Shown: positions 33,055-41,802, counted from the first letter of the stretch. The stretch is DNA of 64,000 nt from Dactylosporangium sp. AC04546 (GCF_022095675.1 NZ_JAHYSG010000015.1:1-64000), one strand, 5' to 3'. Translations and numbers: made by a program. The notes: generated by a model from the sequence alone, not told the origin.

Positions 33055-33564
33055 GTGGCACTCTCCACGGACGAGCGTGTGGCGCGGTTCGACGACGTGT
33101 ATCGGGCGTACTTCAACGACGTGCTGTTGTACGCCTACCGGCGGCTGCGGGACCGGGCCGCGGCCGAGGAGCTGGCGCAGGAGGCGTTCATCGTCTTCTG
33201 GCGGCAGCACGCCGGGGTCCGGGAGCCGGTCCGGCCATGGCTGTACGGGGTCGCGCGGCACCTGATCGCCAACGAGTTCCGGCATCGGCAGCGCCAGCCG
33301 CAGCTCGTCGAGCTCGGCGAGTCCGACGCGCCGCGGGCGGCGGGGGGCGACGGGATCGACGACGTCATGGACGTCCGGCGGGCCATGCTGCGGCTCAGCG
33401 CCGCCGACCGGGAGCTGATCATGCTGGTCGCCTGGGACGGGCTGTCCGTCCAGGAGGCCGCCACGTCGCTGCGGTGCAGCGCGCTGACCCTCTCCGTGCG
33501 CCTCTTCCGCGCCCGGAACCGCCTGCGCCGTGCCCTCGGCGCCGCACCCGACGCACGCCACTGA
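33055..33564 (+). CDS. ECF-type RNA polymerase sigma factor
   Basis: GTG 33055 follows GGAAGG and gives 169 residues. Region 2 reads FDDVYRAYFNDVLLYAYRRLRDRAAAEELAQEAFIVFWRQ, and region 4 reads LSAADRELIMLVAWDGLSVQEAATSLRCSALTLSVRLFRARNRLRRAL. There is no region 1 or 3, as in the ECF group. The next gene encodes a single-span membrane protein, 14 bp downstream behind GAGGAGG, the usual place for an anti-sigma factor. Confidence 0.92.
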   Translation: MALSTDERVARFDDVYRAYFNDVLLYAYRRLRDRAAAEELAQEAFIVFWRQHAGVREPVRPWLYGVARHLIANEFRHRQRQPQLVELGESDAPRAAGGDGIDDVMDVRRAMLRLSAADRELIMLVAWDGLSVQEAATSLRCSALTLSVRLFRARNRLRRALGAAPDARH

Positions 33565-33578
33565 TGAGGAGGACAACC

Positions 33579-34553
33579 ATGGGACTGGTGCAGAGTCTGC
33601 GGGACGAGATCGGGCATGCCGATCCGGCCCGGGAGCTTCCGGAGTACGTCTCGCATCCGGCGACAACGGCGACGCGGTGGTCGCGGCGGCGCCTGGTGCT
33701 CGTCGCGGCGGCCGGCGCCGTGTGCGTGGCCGCCGCGGTGGCACTGCTGCCCGGCGGGGCGGCGGCGCCGGCGTACGCGGTCACCCCGCCGCCGCTGCGC
33801 ACCACCGGCGGCGGGGACGCCGCGGCGGCGCGGGCGGTGCTCGGGGAGATCGCGGAGCGGGTGCGGCAACAGGCGGGCGGCGCGCCGGCGGGCGGGGTCG
33901 ACTACGTGCGTTCGCGGGCGTGGGGGCTGAGCTTCACCGCATCCGCGGACGTGAACTGGTCGGCCGTCGTGCCGTACGAGACGCGGTCCTGGCTGGCGCC
34001 GGACGGGTCCGGGCGCACCGACACCACCTGGCTGCCGCCCGAGCAGACGTGGCCGGACCCGCTGCCGAAGGAGTACCTGGCCGAGCTCCCCACCGGCACC
34101 ACCACCGAGCGGCAGGGTGCCGGGCAGCACCGGCCCGCCGTCGCGGGGCCGCCGGCCGGGGACCCCGACGGGCTCGGCGCGCAGATCTACAAGACCCAGC
34201 CGAAGGAGAACGGACCGAAGTCGGTGCTGCGGGGCATCGCCGACGTCTGCCGCGACTGGTACCTGCCGCCGGCCGCCCGCGTCGCCGCGCTGGAGCTGCT
34301 CGGGGGCCTGCCGGAGCTGGTGCTCGCCGGTGAGACCGTCGACCGGGGCGGGCGGGCCGGCGTGGCCTTCGCGGTCGAGCGGGGCAACGAGCGCGACGTC
34401 ATCGTCGTCGACCGGCGGACCGGGGCCGTGCTCAGCCAGGAGCTCGTGCTGACGAAGGACCCCGGGGCGCTGGGGTACCTCCGGTACCCGGCCGTCGTGA
34501 CCTACGTGCTGTTCCTGGAGTCGTCGCTGGTCGACGCCGTGCCGGCGGACTGA
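33579..34553 (+). CDS. single-span membrane protein downstream of ECF sigma factor (CU044_5270-like)
   Basis: ATG 33579 gives 324 residues (MGLVQSLRDEIGHADPAREL). A cytoplasmic N-terminus of about 35 residues precedes one membrane helix (RLVLVAAAGAVCVAAAVALLP), then a large outer domain rich in VDYVRSRAW, ETRSWLAPDGSGRTD and a late VVVDRRTGAVLSQELV. Proteins of this type regularly follow ECF sigma genes in actinomycetes and are annotated CU044_5270 family. I infer a role as a non-classical anti-sigma or signal receptor; no ZAS zinc motif is present. Its 3' end overlaps the convergent winged-helix gene by 52 bp. Confidence 0.8.
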   Translation: MGLVQSLRDEIGHADPARELPEYVSHPATTATRWSRRRLVLVAAAGAVCVAAAVALLPGGAAAPAYAVTPPPLRTTGGGDAAAARAVLGEIAERVRQQAGGAPAGGVDYVRSRAWGLSFTASADVNWSAVVPYETRSWLAPDGSGRTDTTWLPPEQTWPDPLPKEYLAELPTGTTTERQGAGQHRPAVAGPPAGDPDGLGAQIYKTQPKENGPKSVLRGIADVCRDWYLPPAARVAALELLGGLPELVLAGETVDRGGRAGVAFAVERGNERDVIVVDRRTGAVLSQELVLTKDPGALGYLRYPAVVTYVLFLESSLVDAVPAD

Positions 34554-35626
34554 GCCACCCGGGCGACCTCCGCGTCGAGGGAGCGCTTCGGGAGCCTGCC
34601 CTGCTCCGGGAACGGGTTCAGGGTGACGCCGGCGGCGGTGCGCTCCCAGGTGCCGCAGACGCGGCCGCGGTACGCGATGACGGGCGCGATCCAGCCGCCC
34701 GCGCGGCTGATCTCGGCGCGGCGGGCCGCCGGGACCACGTGGGTGTCCGACGTGCCGGGGCCGAGCACGAACTGGTCGAATGCCGGCAGGAGGCGGACCT
34801 CGTCGAACGGCTCCGGGTCGGCGAGGGACGCCAGGTCCTCGGTCCGGGCGTACAGCACCTCACCCTCCACGTCGACCTCGGTCAGGACGCCCGCCGAGGT
34901 GAGCGCGGCGAACCAGGCCTTCAGCTGGGCCCTCTTCGAGGCGCCGCGGATGAGCCACTGGTCGAACGTGGCGGGTGAGGCCGGGCCGTAGGCGCCGAGG
35001 TACGACGCAATCACCACCCCGGCGGCGGACTCCGGCGAAGGCAGGCCGGTCCATCCGGGCACGAACGTGTCGGGGCGGGTGAACGTGACGCGGTTGTCGC
35101 CGCTCGGGCCGTAGACGAGCAGGCCCTGCCAGGCCAGGGGCTTCAGGACGGTGCCCCAGCCGGAGCGCAGGTGCTCCTCCAGCGAGGGGTCGCCGGCGTG
35201 CTCGACGATGGCGTTGGTCAGCTCGTCGCGGCTCAGGACGGTACCGTCGAGGATGTCCCAGGCGGCGGCCGCGATCTTCGCCAGCTGGTCCGTGGTGACG
35301 AACGTCCGCTGCCAGGAGCCCTTCTCCCAGGTGCGGGACGCGGCGAGCAGGGCCAGGTGGGCGGGGGCCTCGGCGGCGTCGAGCAGGTGCAGGGTGCCCC
35401 GGGCCGCCCACGTCTTGACGAGGCGCCGCTCGGCGACGGCCGCGCGCAGCGGCGCCGGGTCCGCCACCGGGGTGCGGGCCGCGACGGCCTGCTCGGCCGA
35501 CGCCGTGACCTGGGCCTGCACGCCGGCGAGGGCGCGGACCACGCCGAGCGGGTCGCCGTCCGGGCGGTGCAGGCGCTGCCGCCGGGAACGCCAGCTCAGC
35601 ACGTCGTTCCAGCCGAGGGAGAGCAC
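34502..35626 (-). CDS. winged-helix DNA-binding domain protein (HTH_42/AlkX-YcaQ type)
   Basis: I choose GTG 35626 (LSLGWNDVLSWRSRRQRLHR), giving 374 residues; an ATG at 35644 is possible but would overlap the divergent DUF72 gene. Features of the YcaQ/AlkX group are GVVRALAGVQAQVTASAEQAVAARTP, KTWAARGTLHLLDAAEAP, GPASPATFDQWL and LLPAFDQFVLG. Members are DNA glycosylases acting on crosslinks or alkylated bases, although many remain uncharacterised. The QxQ-type motif seen here as GVQAQV matches that family. The 3' end overlaps the preceding gene by 52 bp. Confidence 0.85.
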   Translation of the reverse strand: MLSLGWNDVLSWRSRRQRLHRPDGDPLGVVRALAGVQAQVTASAEQAVAARTPVADPAPLRAAVAERRLVKTWAARGTLHLLDAAEAPAHLALLAASRTWEKGSWQRTFVTTDQLAKIAAAAWDILDGTVLSRDELTNAIVEHAGDPSLEEHLRSGWGTVLKPLAWQGLLVYGPSGDNRVTFTRPDTFVPGWTGLPSPESAAGVVIASYLGAYGPASPATFDQWLIRGASKRAQLKAWFAALTSAGVLTEVDVEGEVLYARTEDLASLADPEPFDEVRLLPAFDQFVLGPGTSDTHVVPAARRAEISRAGGWIAPVIAYRGRVCGTWERTAAGVTLNPFPEQGRLPKRSLDAEVARVAQSAGTASTSDDSRNST

Positions 35627-35627
35627 A

Positions 35628-36503
35628 ATGCAGCATATGGCCATCCGGGTCGGCACCGCGTCCTGGACGGACCCGACGCTGCTCACGTCGGGCTGGTACC
35701 CGCCGGGCACCGACACCGCCGAGGGGCGCCTCGCGTACTACGCGTCGCGGTTCCCGCTCGTCGAGGTCGACGCGACGTACTACCATCCGCCGGCCGAGCA
35801 GACCGCCCGGCTGTGGGCCGAGCGCACCCCGCCCGGGTTCGTGTTCAACGTGAAGGCGTTCAGCCTGCTCACCGGGCACCCGACCCGCCCGGCCGCGATC
35901 TACGCGGACCTGCGCCCCGAGACCGACAAGAAGACGCTGTACCCCAAGGACCTGCCGGCCCAGGCGTACGAGGACGTGTGGACCAGGTTCCTGAGCGCCC
36001 TCGACCCCCTCGTGGACGCCGGCAAGCTGGGCGCGGTGCTGTTCCAGTTCCCGCCGTGGTTCACCGTCCGCCGCTCGAACAAGGACACCCTCGTCGAGGT
36101 CAAGCGCCGCTGCGGCCCGCTGCCGGTCGCCGTCGAGCTGCGGCACCACTCCTGGTTCGAGGGTGACAACGCGGCCGAGACCCTGGACTTCCTGCGCCGC
36201 CACGAGCTGCCGTACGTGGCGGTCGACATGCCGCAGGGCCACCGCGAGTCGGTGCCGCCGGTGCTGGAGGCGACGGCCGGCCTGGCGATGATGCGCTTCC
36301 ACGGCCACAGCGAGCGCTGGACCAGCCGGGACATCCACGAGAAGTTCGGCTACGAGTACTCCACCGACGAGCTGCGCGAGTGGGCGCCGAAGGTGCGCGA
36401 CCTGGCCGCCCACGCCTCCAGCACGCACGTGCTGATGAACAACTGCTACTCGGACTACGCCCAGCGCAACGCGGCGGAGCTGGCCGAGCTGCTCTCAGCA
36501 TGA
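35628..36503 (+). CDS. DUF72 TIM-barrel protein
   Basis: ATG 35628 lies 8 nt after GAGGGA; a second ATG at 35637 would lose only three residues. The 291-residue protein has the DUF72 landmarks IRVGTASWTDPTLL, YPPGTDTAEGRLAYYASRFPLVEVDATYY, FVFNVKAFSLLTGH, GAVLFQFPPWF, AVELRHHSWF and a late MNNCYSDYAQRNAAEL. The family has a TIM-barrel fold and no firm function. Its start is one base away from that of the winged-helix protein, a DNA-repair-like enzyme. Confidence 0.92.
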   Translation: MQHMAIRVGTASWTDPTLLTSGWYPPGTDTAEGRLAYYASRFPLVEVDATYYHPPAEQTARLWAERTPPGFVFNVKAFSLLTGHPTRPAAIYADLRPETDKKTLYPKDLPAQAYEDVWTRFLSALDPLVDAGKLGAVLFQFPPWFTVRRSNKDTLVEVKRRCGPLPVAVELRHHSWFEGDNAAETLDFLRRHELPYVAVDMPQGHRESVPPVLEATAGLAMMRFHGHSERWTSRDIHEKFGYEYSTDELREWAPKVRDLAAHASSTHVLMNNCYSDYAQRNAAELAELLSA

Positions 36504-37205
36504 GCCGCCCGACGACTTGTGGCCGTCCGGGCACAGCACGTCGACGTAGCTGACGCCGTCCACGCGGGCGCCGGTGAGGCGGGCGCCGCGCAGGTCGGAG
36601 TCGGTGAGCTCGGCGCCGCGCAGGTCGGCCTCGCGCAGGTCCGCGCCGCGCAGGTCGGAGCGGCGGAACACCGCGTCACGCAGGTCGGCGCGGCGCAGCG
36701 AGGCCCGGTCCAGGCCGGCATTGGTGAACTCGGCCGCGTGGAACGACGCGTCGCCCAGGTCGGCGCCGGTCAGCCGGACCCCGTCGAGGGAGGCGTCGCC
36801 GGCCGAGACGTGGGTGAGGTCGGCGCCCGACAGGTCGACGTCGGTGAGACCGGCGCCCTGCAGGCGGGCCCGGTGCAGGTTCGCGCCGCGCAGGTCGGCC
36901 TCGCTGACCACGCCGTCGAGGGTGGCGCGCTCCAGGTCGGCGCAGCGCAGCTTCCGCTCGCTCAGGTCGGTCGCGTCGATGTCGCGCTCCGGCATCTCCA
37001 CCGCGCCCGGTGCGGCGCAGCGGCGCCCGTGGCTGGTGCCCGGGTCGCCCGTCCAGGTGAGTACCGCCGCGACCACGGCGAGGACCAGCAGGTACAGGGC
37101 GCCGACCGACCGCGGCGTGAGCCGCCGGCCGAGCCCGGCCGTGCGCGCCGTGAGCCGCCGGCCGAGCTCGACCGTGCGGGGCGTGAGCGGTGTGCCGAGG
37201 CGCAT
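36495..37205 (-). CDS. membrane-anchored pentapeptide-repeat protein
   Basis: The 236-residue protein has three short N-terminal repeats (LTPRTVELGRR, LTARTAGLGRR, LTPRSVGALY), then one membrane helix (ALYLLVLAVVAAVLTW). The rest is a quadrilateral beta-helix of pentapeptide repeats of the A(D/N)Lxx type (LRGANLHRARLQGAGLTDVDLSGADL and onward). Two Cys near the end (DVLCPDGHKSSGGSC) may bond. The helix should lie outside the membrane. Its role is unknown; cytoplasmic relatives can mimic DNA to protect gyrase, but a membrane-anchored form argues against that. Confidence 0.88.
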   Translation of the reverse strand: MRLGTPLTPRTVELGRRLTARTAGLGRRLTPRSVGALYLLVLAVVAAVLTWTGDPGTSHGRRCAAPGAVEMPERDIDATDLSERKLRCADLERATLDGVVSEADLRGANLHRARLQGAGLTDVDLSGADLTHVSAGDASLDGVRLTGADLGDASFHAAEFTNAGLDRASLRRADLRDAVFRRSDLRGADLREADLRGAELTDSDLRGARLTGARVDGVSYVDVLCPDGHKSSGGSC

Positions 37206-37223
37206 GCGGCGAAGATGCCCCGG

Positions 37224-37982
37224 TCAGGCGACGGCAACCACCACGGCGGTCGCGTTGTCCCGGCCGCCGGCCTCCAGCGACGCCGCCACCAGCGCCGCGG
37301 CGATCGCGTCCGGCGGGGCGGCGGAGCCGAGCAGCTGCTCCATCCGCCGGTACGGCACCTGCTCGGCGACCCCGTCGGTGCACAGGCAGTAGACGTCACC
37401 CGGGAACATCGTCACGCTCAGCACGTCGGGCTCGGGCAGGCCCGGATGGCCGATGAAGCGGTGCAGCTGGTAGCGCGCGGCCTCGGCCTGCGGCGAGTCG
37501 GCCGGGAACCAGCCGTGCACCGCGCCGAGCCACGCCTCGGTGTGGTCGATGGTGAGCAGCTCCAGCAGGCCGCCGCGCAGCCGGTACACCCGGGAGTCGC
37601 CGATCTGCGTCACCCACGCCCCGGTCGCGTCGGCGACCAGCGCGGTGAGCGTGCAGCCGGTCAGCTCCCGCAGCTCCTGCCCGGCGGCCCGGACCCGCCG
37701 CTGGGCGTCGGCGACCGCGGCGAACAGCGGCGTCGGCTCGAACGGGCCGCGGTGCTCCTGCACGGCGGCGGTGAACACGTCGACGGCGGTGCGCCCGGCG
37801 GTGCGGCTGCCCTCGCCGGCGCCCATCCCGTCGGCGACGACGGCGCACAGCCCGGGCCGGCGCTGCAGCCGGGTGGCGTGCAGCACGTCGAAGTTGGCCG
37901 GATAGCGCCGGCCGACCTCGGTGGCGGTGCCGACCCGCAGCAGCCGCCCCGCACCCTGGACCTCGATCGTCATCAACGTCAA
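37224..37982 (-). CDS. PP2C-family Ser/Thr protein phosphatase
   Basis: The 252-residue cytoplasmic protein has the PP2C metal-binding motifs VVADGMGAGEGS near residue 50, VTQIGDSRVYRLRGG, CLCTDGVAEQVPYR and AGGRDNATAVVVAVA. It has no membrane segment. It lies 18 bp upstream of the pentapeptide-repeat gene on the same strand, so the two are probably co-transcribed. Met4 (MTIEVQ) is an alternative start. It could reverse phosphorylation by Ser/Thr kinases such as the one at 11854-13506, but nothing links them directly. Confidence 0.93.
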   Translation of the reverse strand: MTLMTIEVQGAGRLLRVGTATEVGRRYPANFDVLHATRLQRRPGLCAVVADGMGAGEGSRTAGRTAVDVFTAAVQEHRGPFEPTPLFAAVADAQRRVRAAGQELRELTGCTLTALVADATGAWVTQIGDSRVYRLRGGLLELLTIDHTEAWLGAVHGWFPADSPQAEAARYQLHRFIGHPGLPEPDVLSVTMFPGDVYCLCTDGVAEQVPYRRMEQLLGSAAPPDAIAAALVAASLEAGGRDNATAVVVAVA

Positions 37983-37988
37983 GGCTAG

Positions 37989-38007
37989 CCGGTCATCGAT
38001 AGACCGG
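37989..38007 (-). terminator. short hairpin after the small gene at 38031
   Basis: CCGGTC (37989-37994) and GACCGG (38002-38007) form a 6-bp stem with loop ATCGATA, about 24 bp past the stop of the 38031-38330 gene. It lies directly before the PP2C start and could also be regulatory. Confidence 0.3.
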
Positions 38008-38030
38008 GTGGCCCACCGTTCATCGGCCGT

Positions 38031-38330
38031 TCAGCCCAGTGCCTCCCCGCGGAAGGCGGCGATCTGCCAGGTGCCGTCGGAGCGGCGCTCCCAGCCGTCG
38101 CGCTCGCCGCCGATCTCGGCGAACATCACCACCCGGTCGAACAGCCAGTCGGCGAAGTCGTCCTGCTCGGCCTCGGCCAGCCCGGCGCGCACCACCGCGC
38201 CGAAGGTGATGAGGCCGGTGCCCTCCAGCGGCGCGGCCCCGAGCACACCGAGCACCTCGTCGGGGGCCACGTCATCGCGCTCCTCGACCTCGAGGAACCC
38301 GCCGTCGGGCATCTCCACCAGGAACGCCAA
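38031..38330 (-). CDS. small hypothetical acidic protein
   Basis: The likely start is TTG 38330, preceded by GAGGGCGG, giving 99 residues (AFLVEMPDGGFLEVEERDDV). An internal ATG at 38312 is an alternative. The product is acidic, with DDFADWLFDRVVMFAEIGGERDGWERRSDGTWQ at the end; no family is recognised. The start is 10 bp after the stop of the reductase gene, so both are probably one operon. Confidence 0.6.
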   Translation of the reverse strand: MAFLVEMPDGGFLEVEERDDVAPDEVLGVLGAAPLEGTGLITFGAVVRAGLAEAEQDDFADWLFDRVVMFAEIGGERDGWERRSDGTWQIAAFRGEALG

Positions 38331-38340
38331 CTGTCCGCCC

Positions 38341-38964
38341 TCAGCGTGTCGCTTCCGCCAGCCCGGCGCGCACGCCGTCGGCGTCGCGATCCGTACCGTA
38401 CACCGGTGTCTCCGGCTCCTGCCGCCAGCTGTCGTCGAGCCCACCCGCGTCGACCGGGTCGAAACCGAGGTCGTCGACGAGCGCCATGACGGTGCGCTTC
38501 GCGGCCGGGTCGTCACCGGCGACCGGCAGGGCGATACGGGTCGCGCCGCCGGGCGGGCGGCCGTCGGCCAGCAGGTGCTCGGCCCGGATGTTGTTGAACG
38601 CCTTCACCACGACGGCGCCGGGCAGGTGCCGCGCCGTCCACCGGCTGGAGGTGGTGCCCTCCTCGATGGCGGCGACCCGCCCGTCCCGCTGCGGGTAGTA
38701 GTTGTCGGTGTCGATGACGAGCTTGCCCGCCAGGGCGTTGGCCGGCAGCTGCGGTACCGCACGCAGCGGCACCGCGACGACCACCAGGTCGCCGGCGTTG
38801 GCGGCCTCCTCGGCGGTGCCCGGCGTCGCGCCCGTCTCCGCGGCCAGCCCGGCCAGGGAGCCCGGCCCCCGCGAGTTGGCAACCGTCACGTCGTGGCCGA
38901 GCTCGCGGAACCGGCGGGTGAGCGTACCGCCGATGTTGCCCGAGCCGATGATCCCGATCCTCAT
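38341..38964 (-). CDS. NADPH-dependent F420 reductase-like oxidoreductase
   Basis: I choose ATG 38964 (MRIGIIGSGNIGGTLTRRF), giving 207 residues; an ATG 18 bp upstream is possible. The N-terminal GxGxxG Rossmann motif, the NADP-preferring SRGPGS after the second strand, and VVKAFNNIRAEHL are typical of the NADPH:F420 oxidoreductase/Npd family (F420_oxidored). In this family many small members use NADP with unknown partners. It precedes the small acidic-protein gene on the same strand. Confidence 0.88.
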   Translation of the reverse strand: MRIGIIGSGNIGGTLTRRFRELGHDVTVANSRGPGSLAGLAAETGATPGTAEEAANAGDLVVVAVPLRAVPQLPANALAGKLVIDTDNYYPQRDGRVAAIEEGTTSSRWTARHLPGAVVVKAFNNIRAEHLLADGRPPGGATRIALPVAGDDPAAKRTVMALVDDLGFDPVDAGGLDDSWRQEPETPVYGTDRDADGVRAGLAEATR

Positions 38965-39053
38965 GCGGTCGGCGATACCCACCCGTCCGCATCCTTACGC
39001 ACCGGCGTTTCGGCTGGTGCCCGGGGATCGACGGGTGCCGGTACAGTCGCCGG

Positions 39054-41168
39054 ATGGATCCCGACGCGGGACTGCCGCGTCCGCTGACGCAGCTCGTCGG
39101 CCGCGAGGCCGAGCTGCGCGCCGCCACGCGCCTGCTGGCCGGCCGGATCCTCACCCTCGTCGGCGCCGCGGGCAGCGGCAAGACCCGCCTCGCCCTGGCC
39201 GTCGCCGGCGCCGCCCCGGGCCCGGTCCGCTTCGCCGACCTCACCACGATGGAGGGGGCCGCCGCGGCGCCCGGGTTCCTGCTCGACGCGTTCGGCGTCA
39301 CCCGCCGGGCCGACCTCGACGACACCGACACGCTGCTCGCCGAGCTGGGCGACGAGCAGCTGCTGCTCGTGCTGGACAACTGCGAGCACGTCGCCGAGCC
39401 GGTCGCCGTCCTCTGCGAGCGCCTGCTGGCCGCCAGGCCGCTGGTCCGGCTGCTCGTCACGAGCCGCCAGGCCCTCGGCGTCGAGGGTGAGACGGTCCTC
39501 GCCGTGCAGCCGCTCGACGACGGCACCGCGCTGCGGCTGTTCGAGACGCGCACGTTCGAGCGCACCGGCCGCCCGCTGCCGGCCGCCCACCGCCCGGCCG
39601 CGGCCGCGATCTGCGCCGCCCTCGACGGGCTGCCCCTCGCCATCGAGCTCGCCGCGGCGCGGGCGGCGCTGCTCAGCGTGCCCGAGGTCCACCGGCTGCT
39701 CGCCGACCGCTTCCGCGTCCTCGCCGACGCCAAGGCCACCGGCCCCGAGCACCACCGCACGCTGCGCGCCGCCCTCGACTGGAGCTACCACCTGCTGTCG
39801 GCGGACAAGCAGGCGCTGCTGCGCCAGCTCGCGGTGTTCCAGGGCGGCTGGGACGCCGGCGCCGTCGCCGCCCTGCCGGCGCACCGCCCGGGCCTGACCG
39901 CCGCGCTCGCCGAGCGGTCGCTGCTGCACGACGGCGGCACCCGCGGCCGGATGCTGCAGACCGTCGCCGCGTACGCCGCCGCCCGCCTGGCCGAGGCCCC
40001 CGACGAGGAGGCCGCCGCCCGCGACGCCCACGCCGGGCACTACCTCGGCCTGGCCGAGCGGGCCGCCGAGGGCATCCGCGGCCCTGACCAGCGCGCCTGG
40101 CTGCGCATCCTCACCCTGGAGCAGGACAACCTGCGCGCCGCGATGGCCTGGCTGTCGGGCCGCCCCGGCGCGGAGCGCACCGACGACCTGCGCCTGGCCA
40201 CCGCCATGGGGCCGTTCCAGCACTTCGTCGGCGGCTACCAGGCCGGCCGGCAGTGGCTCGCCGACGCCCTGGTCCGCCGCCCCGCCGCGCCCGCGCCCGT
40301 CCGGGCCGCCGCCGCGTCGGCCGCCGCCACCCTCGCGATGCTGTCGTGCGACTACCCGGCCGCCGCGAACCTCGCCCACCAGGCCCTGACCGGCGCGTCG
40401 GGCCTCGCGCGGGGCCCGCTGCTCACCCTCCTGGGCAGCGTCGAGCGCGAGCGCGCCCGCTACACGCGCTCCGCGTCCGTCCTGAACGAGGCGATCCAGT
40501 TGTACCGCGAAGCCGGCGATGCCTGGGGCGAGGGGCGCGCGACCCAGCTCGCCGGGGCGACCGCCTGGCTGTCCGGTGACCTCGACGGCGCCGCCGTGCT
40601 GCTCGTGGCCGCCCTGGCCGCGTTCCGCGATCTGGCCGACGCCGAGTCGGTGGCGTCGTCGCTGACCCACCTGGGCGCGGTCGCCCACTTCCGCGGCGAC
40701 CAGCCCGGCGCCCGCCACCGCCTGGTCGAGGCCCTGGACCGGTTCACCGAACTGTCGTTCCCGGAGGGCATCGGCTGGGCCCAGGACCTCCTGGCGCGCG
40801 TCGACCTGGCCGAGGACCGCGTCCCGGCCGCCCTGGAGCGCCTGCGGGCGGCCCTGTCGATCCACCGACGCGTCGGCGACCGCTGGCGTACCGCGAGCGT
40901 CCTGGAGGCCCTCGCCGAGGCCCGCCGCCGAGGCGGCGACCCGACCCACGCCGTGGCCCTGCTGGGCGCCGCCGACGCGATCCGCGCCGAGATCGGCGCG
41001 CCGACCCCGGCGTGCGAGCTGCCGGCCCGCCGGGCGTGTGAGGCGGCCCTGCAGGCGGCGCTGCCCGAGCCGACGTACGCCCGGGCCCACCGCTTCGGCG
41101 CCCGCACCCCGCTGGACGACCTGCTCCCCCTGTCGTCCGCGACGTCGCCGGTGCCGGCGTCCTTGTAG
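39054..41168 (+). CDS. NB-ARC/AAA-type ATPase with TPR repeats, no DNA-binding domain
   Basis: The 704-residue protein starts MDPDAGLPRPLTQLVGREAELRAATRLL, the usual opening of the ATPase found behind SARP or LuxR-type DNA-binding domains. Walker A is VGAAGSGKTRL (about 37-46), Walker B LLLVLDNCEHV, and the sensor region LLVTSRQALGVEGE. A winged-helix-like ALDWSYHLLSADKQALLRQLAVFQGGW follows, then TPR-like helices to the end. Neither an N-terminal SARP domain nor a C-terminal LuxR helix-turn-helix is present. It may act as a free signalling ATPase. It stands alone on the plus strand. Confidence 0.85.
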   Translation: MDPDAGLPRPLTQLVGREAELRAATRLLAGRILTLVGAAGSGKTRLALAVAGAAPGPVRFADLTTMEGAAAAPGFLLDAFGVTRRADLDDTDTLLAELGDEQLLLVLDNCEHVAEPVAVLCERLLAARPLVRLLVTSRQALGVEGETVLAVQPLDDGTALRLFETRTFERTGRPLPAAHRPAAAAICAALDGLPLAIELAAARAALLSVPEVHRLLADRFRVLADAKATGPEHHRTLRAALDWSYHLLSADKQALLRQLAVFQGGWDAGAVAALPAHRPGLTAALAERSLLHDGGTRGRMLQTVAAYAAARLAEAPDEEAAARDAHAGHYLGLAERAAEGIRGPDQRAWLRILTLEQDNLRAAMAWLSGRPGAERTDDLRLATAMGPFQHFVGGYQAGRQWLADALVRRPAAPAPVRAAAASAAATLAMLSCDYPAAANLAHQALTGASGLARGPLLTLLGSVERERARYTRSASVLNEAIQLYREAGDAWGEGRATQLAGATAWLSGDLDGAAVLLVAALAAFRDLADAESVASSLTHLGAVAHFRGDQPGARHRLVEALDRFTELSFPEGIGWAQDLLARVDLAEDRVPAALERLRAALSIHRRVGDRWRTASVLEALAEARRRGGDPTHAVALLGAADAIRAEIGAPTPACELPARRACEAALQAALPEPTYARAHRFGARTPLDDLLPLSSATSPVPASL

Positions 41169-41340
41169 CCCGGCCGGTCCCGAACCCCCACGAACGGGTG
41201 AATCCGGACCGGGGTCGGCCGCGTCCACCCGCGTGCTGTAGCCGAAAACGGGTGCAGATCGGCGGGTTTCCGCGGATTCTGCCCGAACGTCCGGCACTGC
41301 CCTAGGTTCGGCTCATCCGCCGGACTTCGTGGAGGGGCAG

Positions 41341-41802
41341 ATGGGAATCCGCAGAGGTGTCGCCGTGACGGTCGCCGCGGGCGCGGCCGCCACCGGGATC
41401 GCGATCCCGGCGCCGGCCGGGGCCGACGCCGGCGGGATGGTGCGCGGGGTCGTCGCGATCACCAACGCCGTGCGGGCGCGGGCCGGCTGCGGGCCGGTGA
41501 CGGCCAACGCCCGGCTCGACCACGCCGCCTGGGTCCACTCGCGGGACATGGCGCTGCGGGGCTACTTCTCCCACGGTGCGACCGGGGTGCGGGTGCGGGC
41601 CGCCGGCTACCGGTGGGCCTCCTACGGGGAGAACATCGCCTGGGGGCAGCGCAGCGCCGGGGAGGTGATGGACGACTGGATGAGCAGTCCCGGACACCGG
41701 GCCAACATCCTCGACTGCCGCTTCCGCAACGTGGGGGTGGCCGTCGTGTACGACGGCCGGGGCGTTCCGTACTGGACCCAGGACTTCGCCAGCCCCAGGT
41801 GA
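41341..41802 (+). CDS. secreted CAP/SCP-domain protein
   Basis: ATG 41341 follows GGAGG and gives 153 residues. Residues 1-31 are a Sec signal peptide ending in AGADA. The CAP domain shows ITNAVRARAGCGPVTANARLDHAAWVHS, RGYFSHGATG, YGENIAWGQ, MDDWMSSPGHRANIL and VGVAVVYDGRGVPYWTQDF, all family landmarks. Two Cys (in AGCGP and LDCRF) can form a disulfide. Bacterial CAP proteins are exported, and their functions are largely unknown. Confidence 0.93.
   Translation: MGIRRGVAVTVAAGAAATGIAIPAPAGADAGGMVRGVVAITNAVRARAGCGPVTANARLDHAAWVHSRDMALRGYFSHGATGVRVRAAGYRWASYGENIAWGQRSAGEVMDDWMSSPGHRANILDCRFRNVGVAVVYDGRGVPYWTQDFASPR

Noticed and set aside
32198..33116. Minus-strand open frames in the gap before the sigma factor
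   Set aside because: Their products are low-complexity and follow the DNA repeats with changing frame, so they are treated as non-coding.
41169..41340. c-di-AMP (ydaO-type) riboswitch before the CAP-domain gene
   Set aside because: Only GGGTGAATCC resembles the ydaO consensus; the other conserved blocks and the PK-like pairing were not found.
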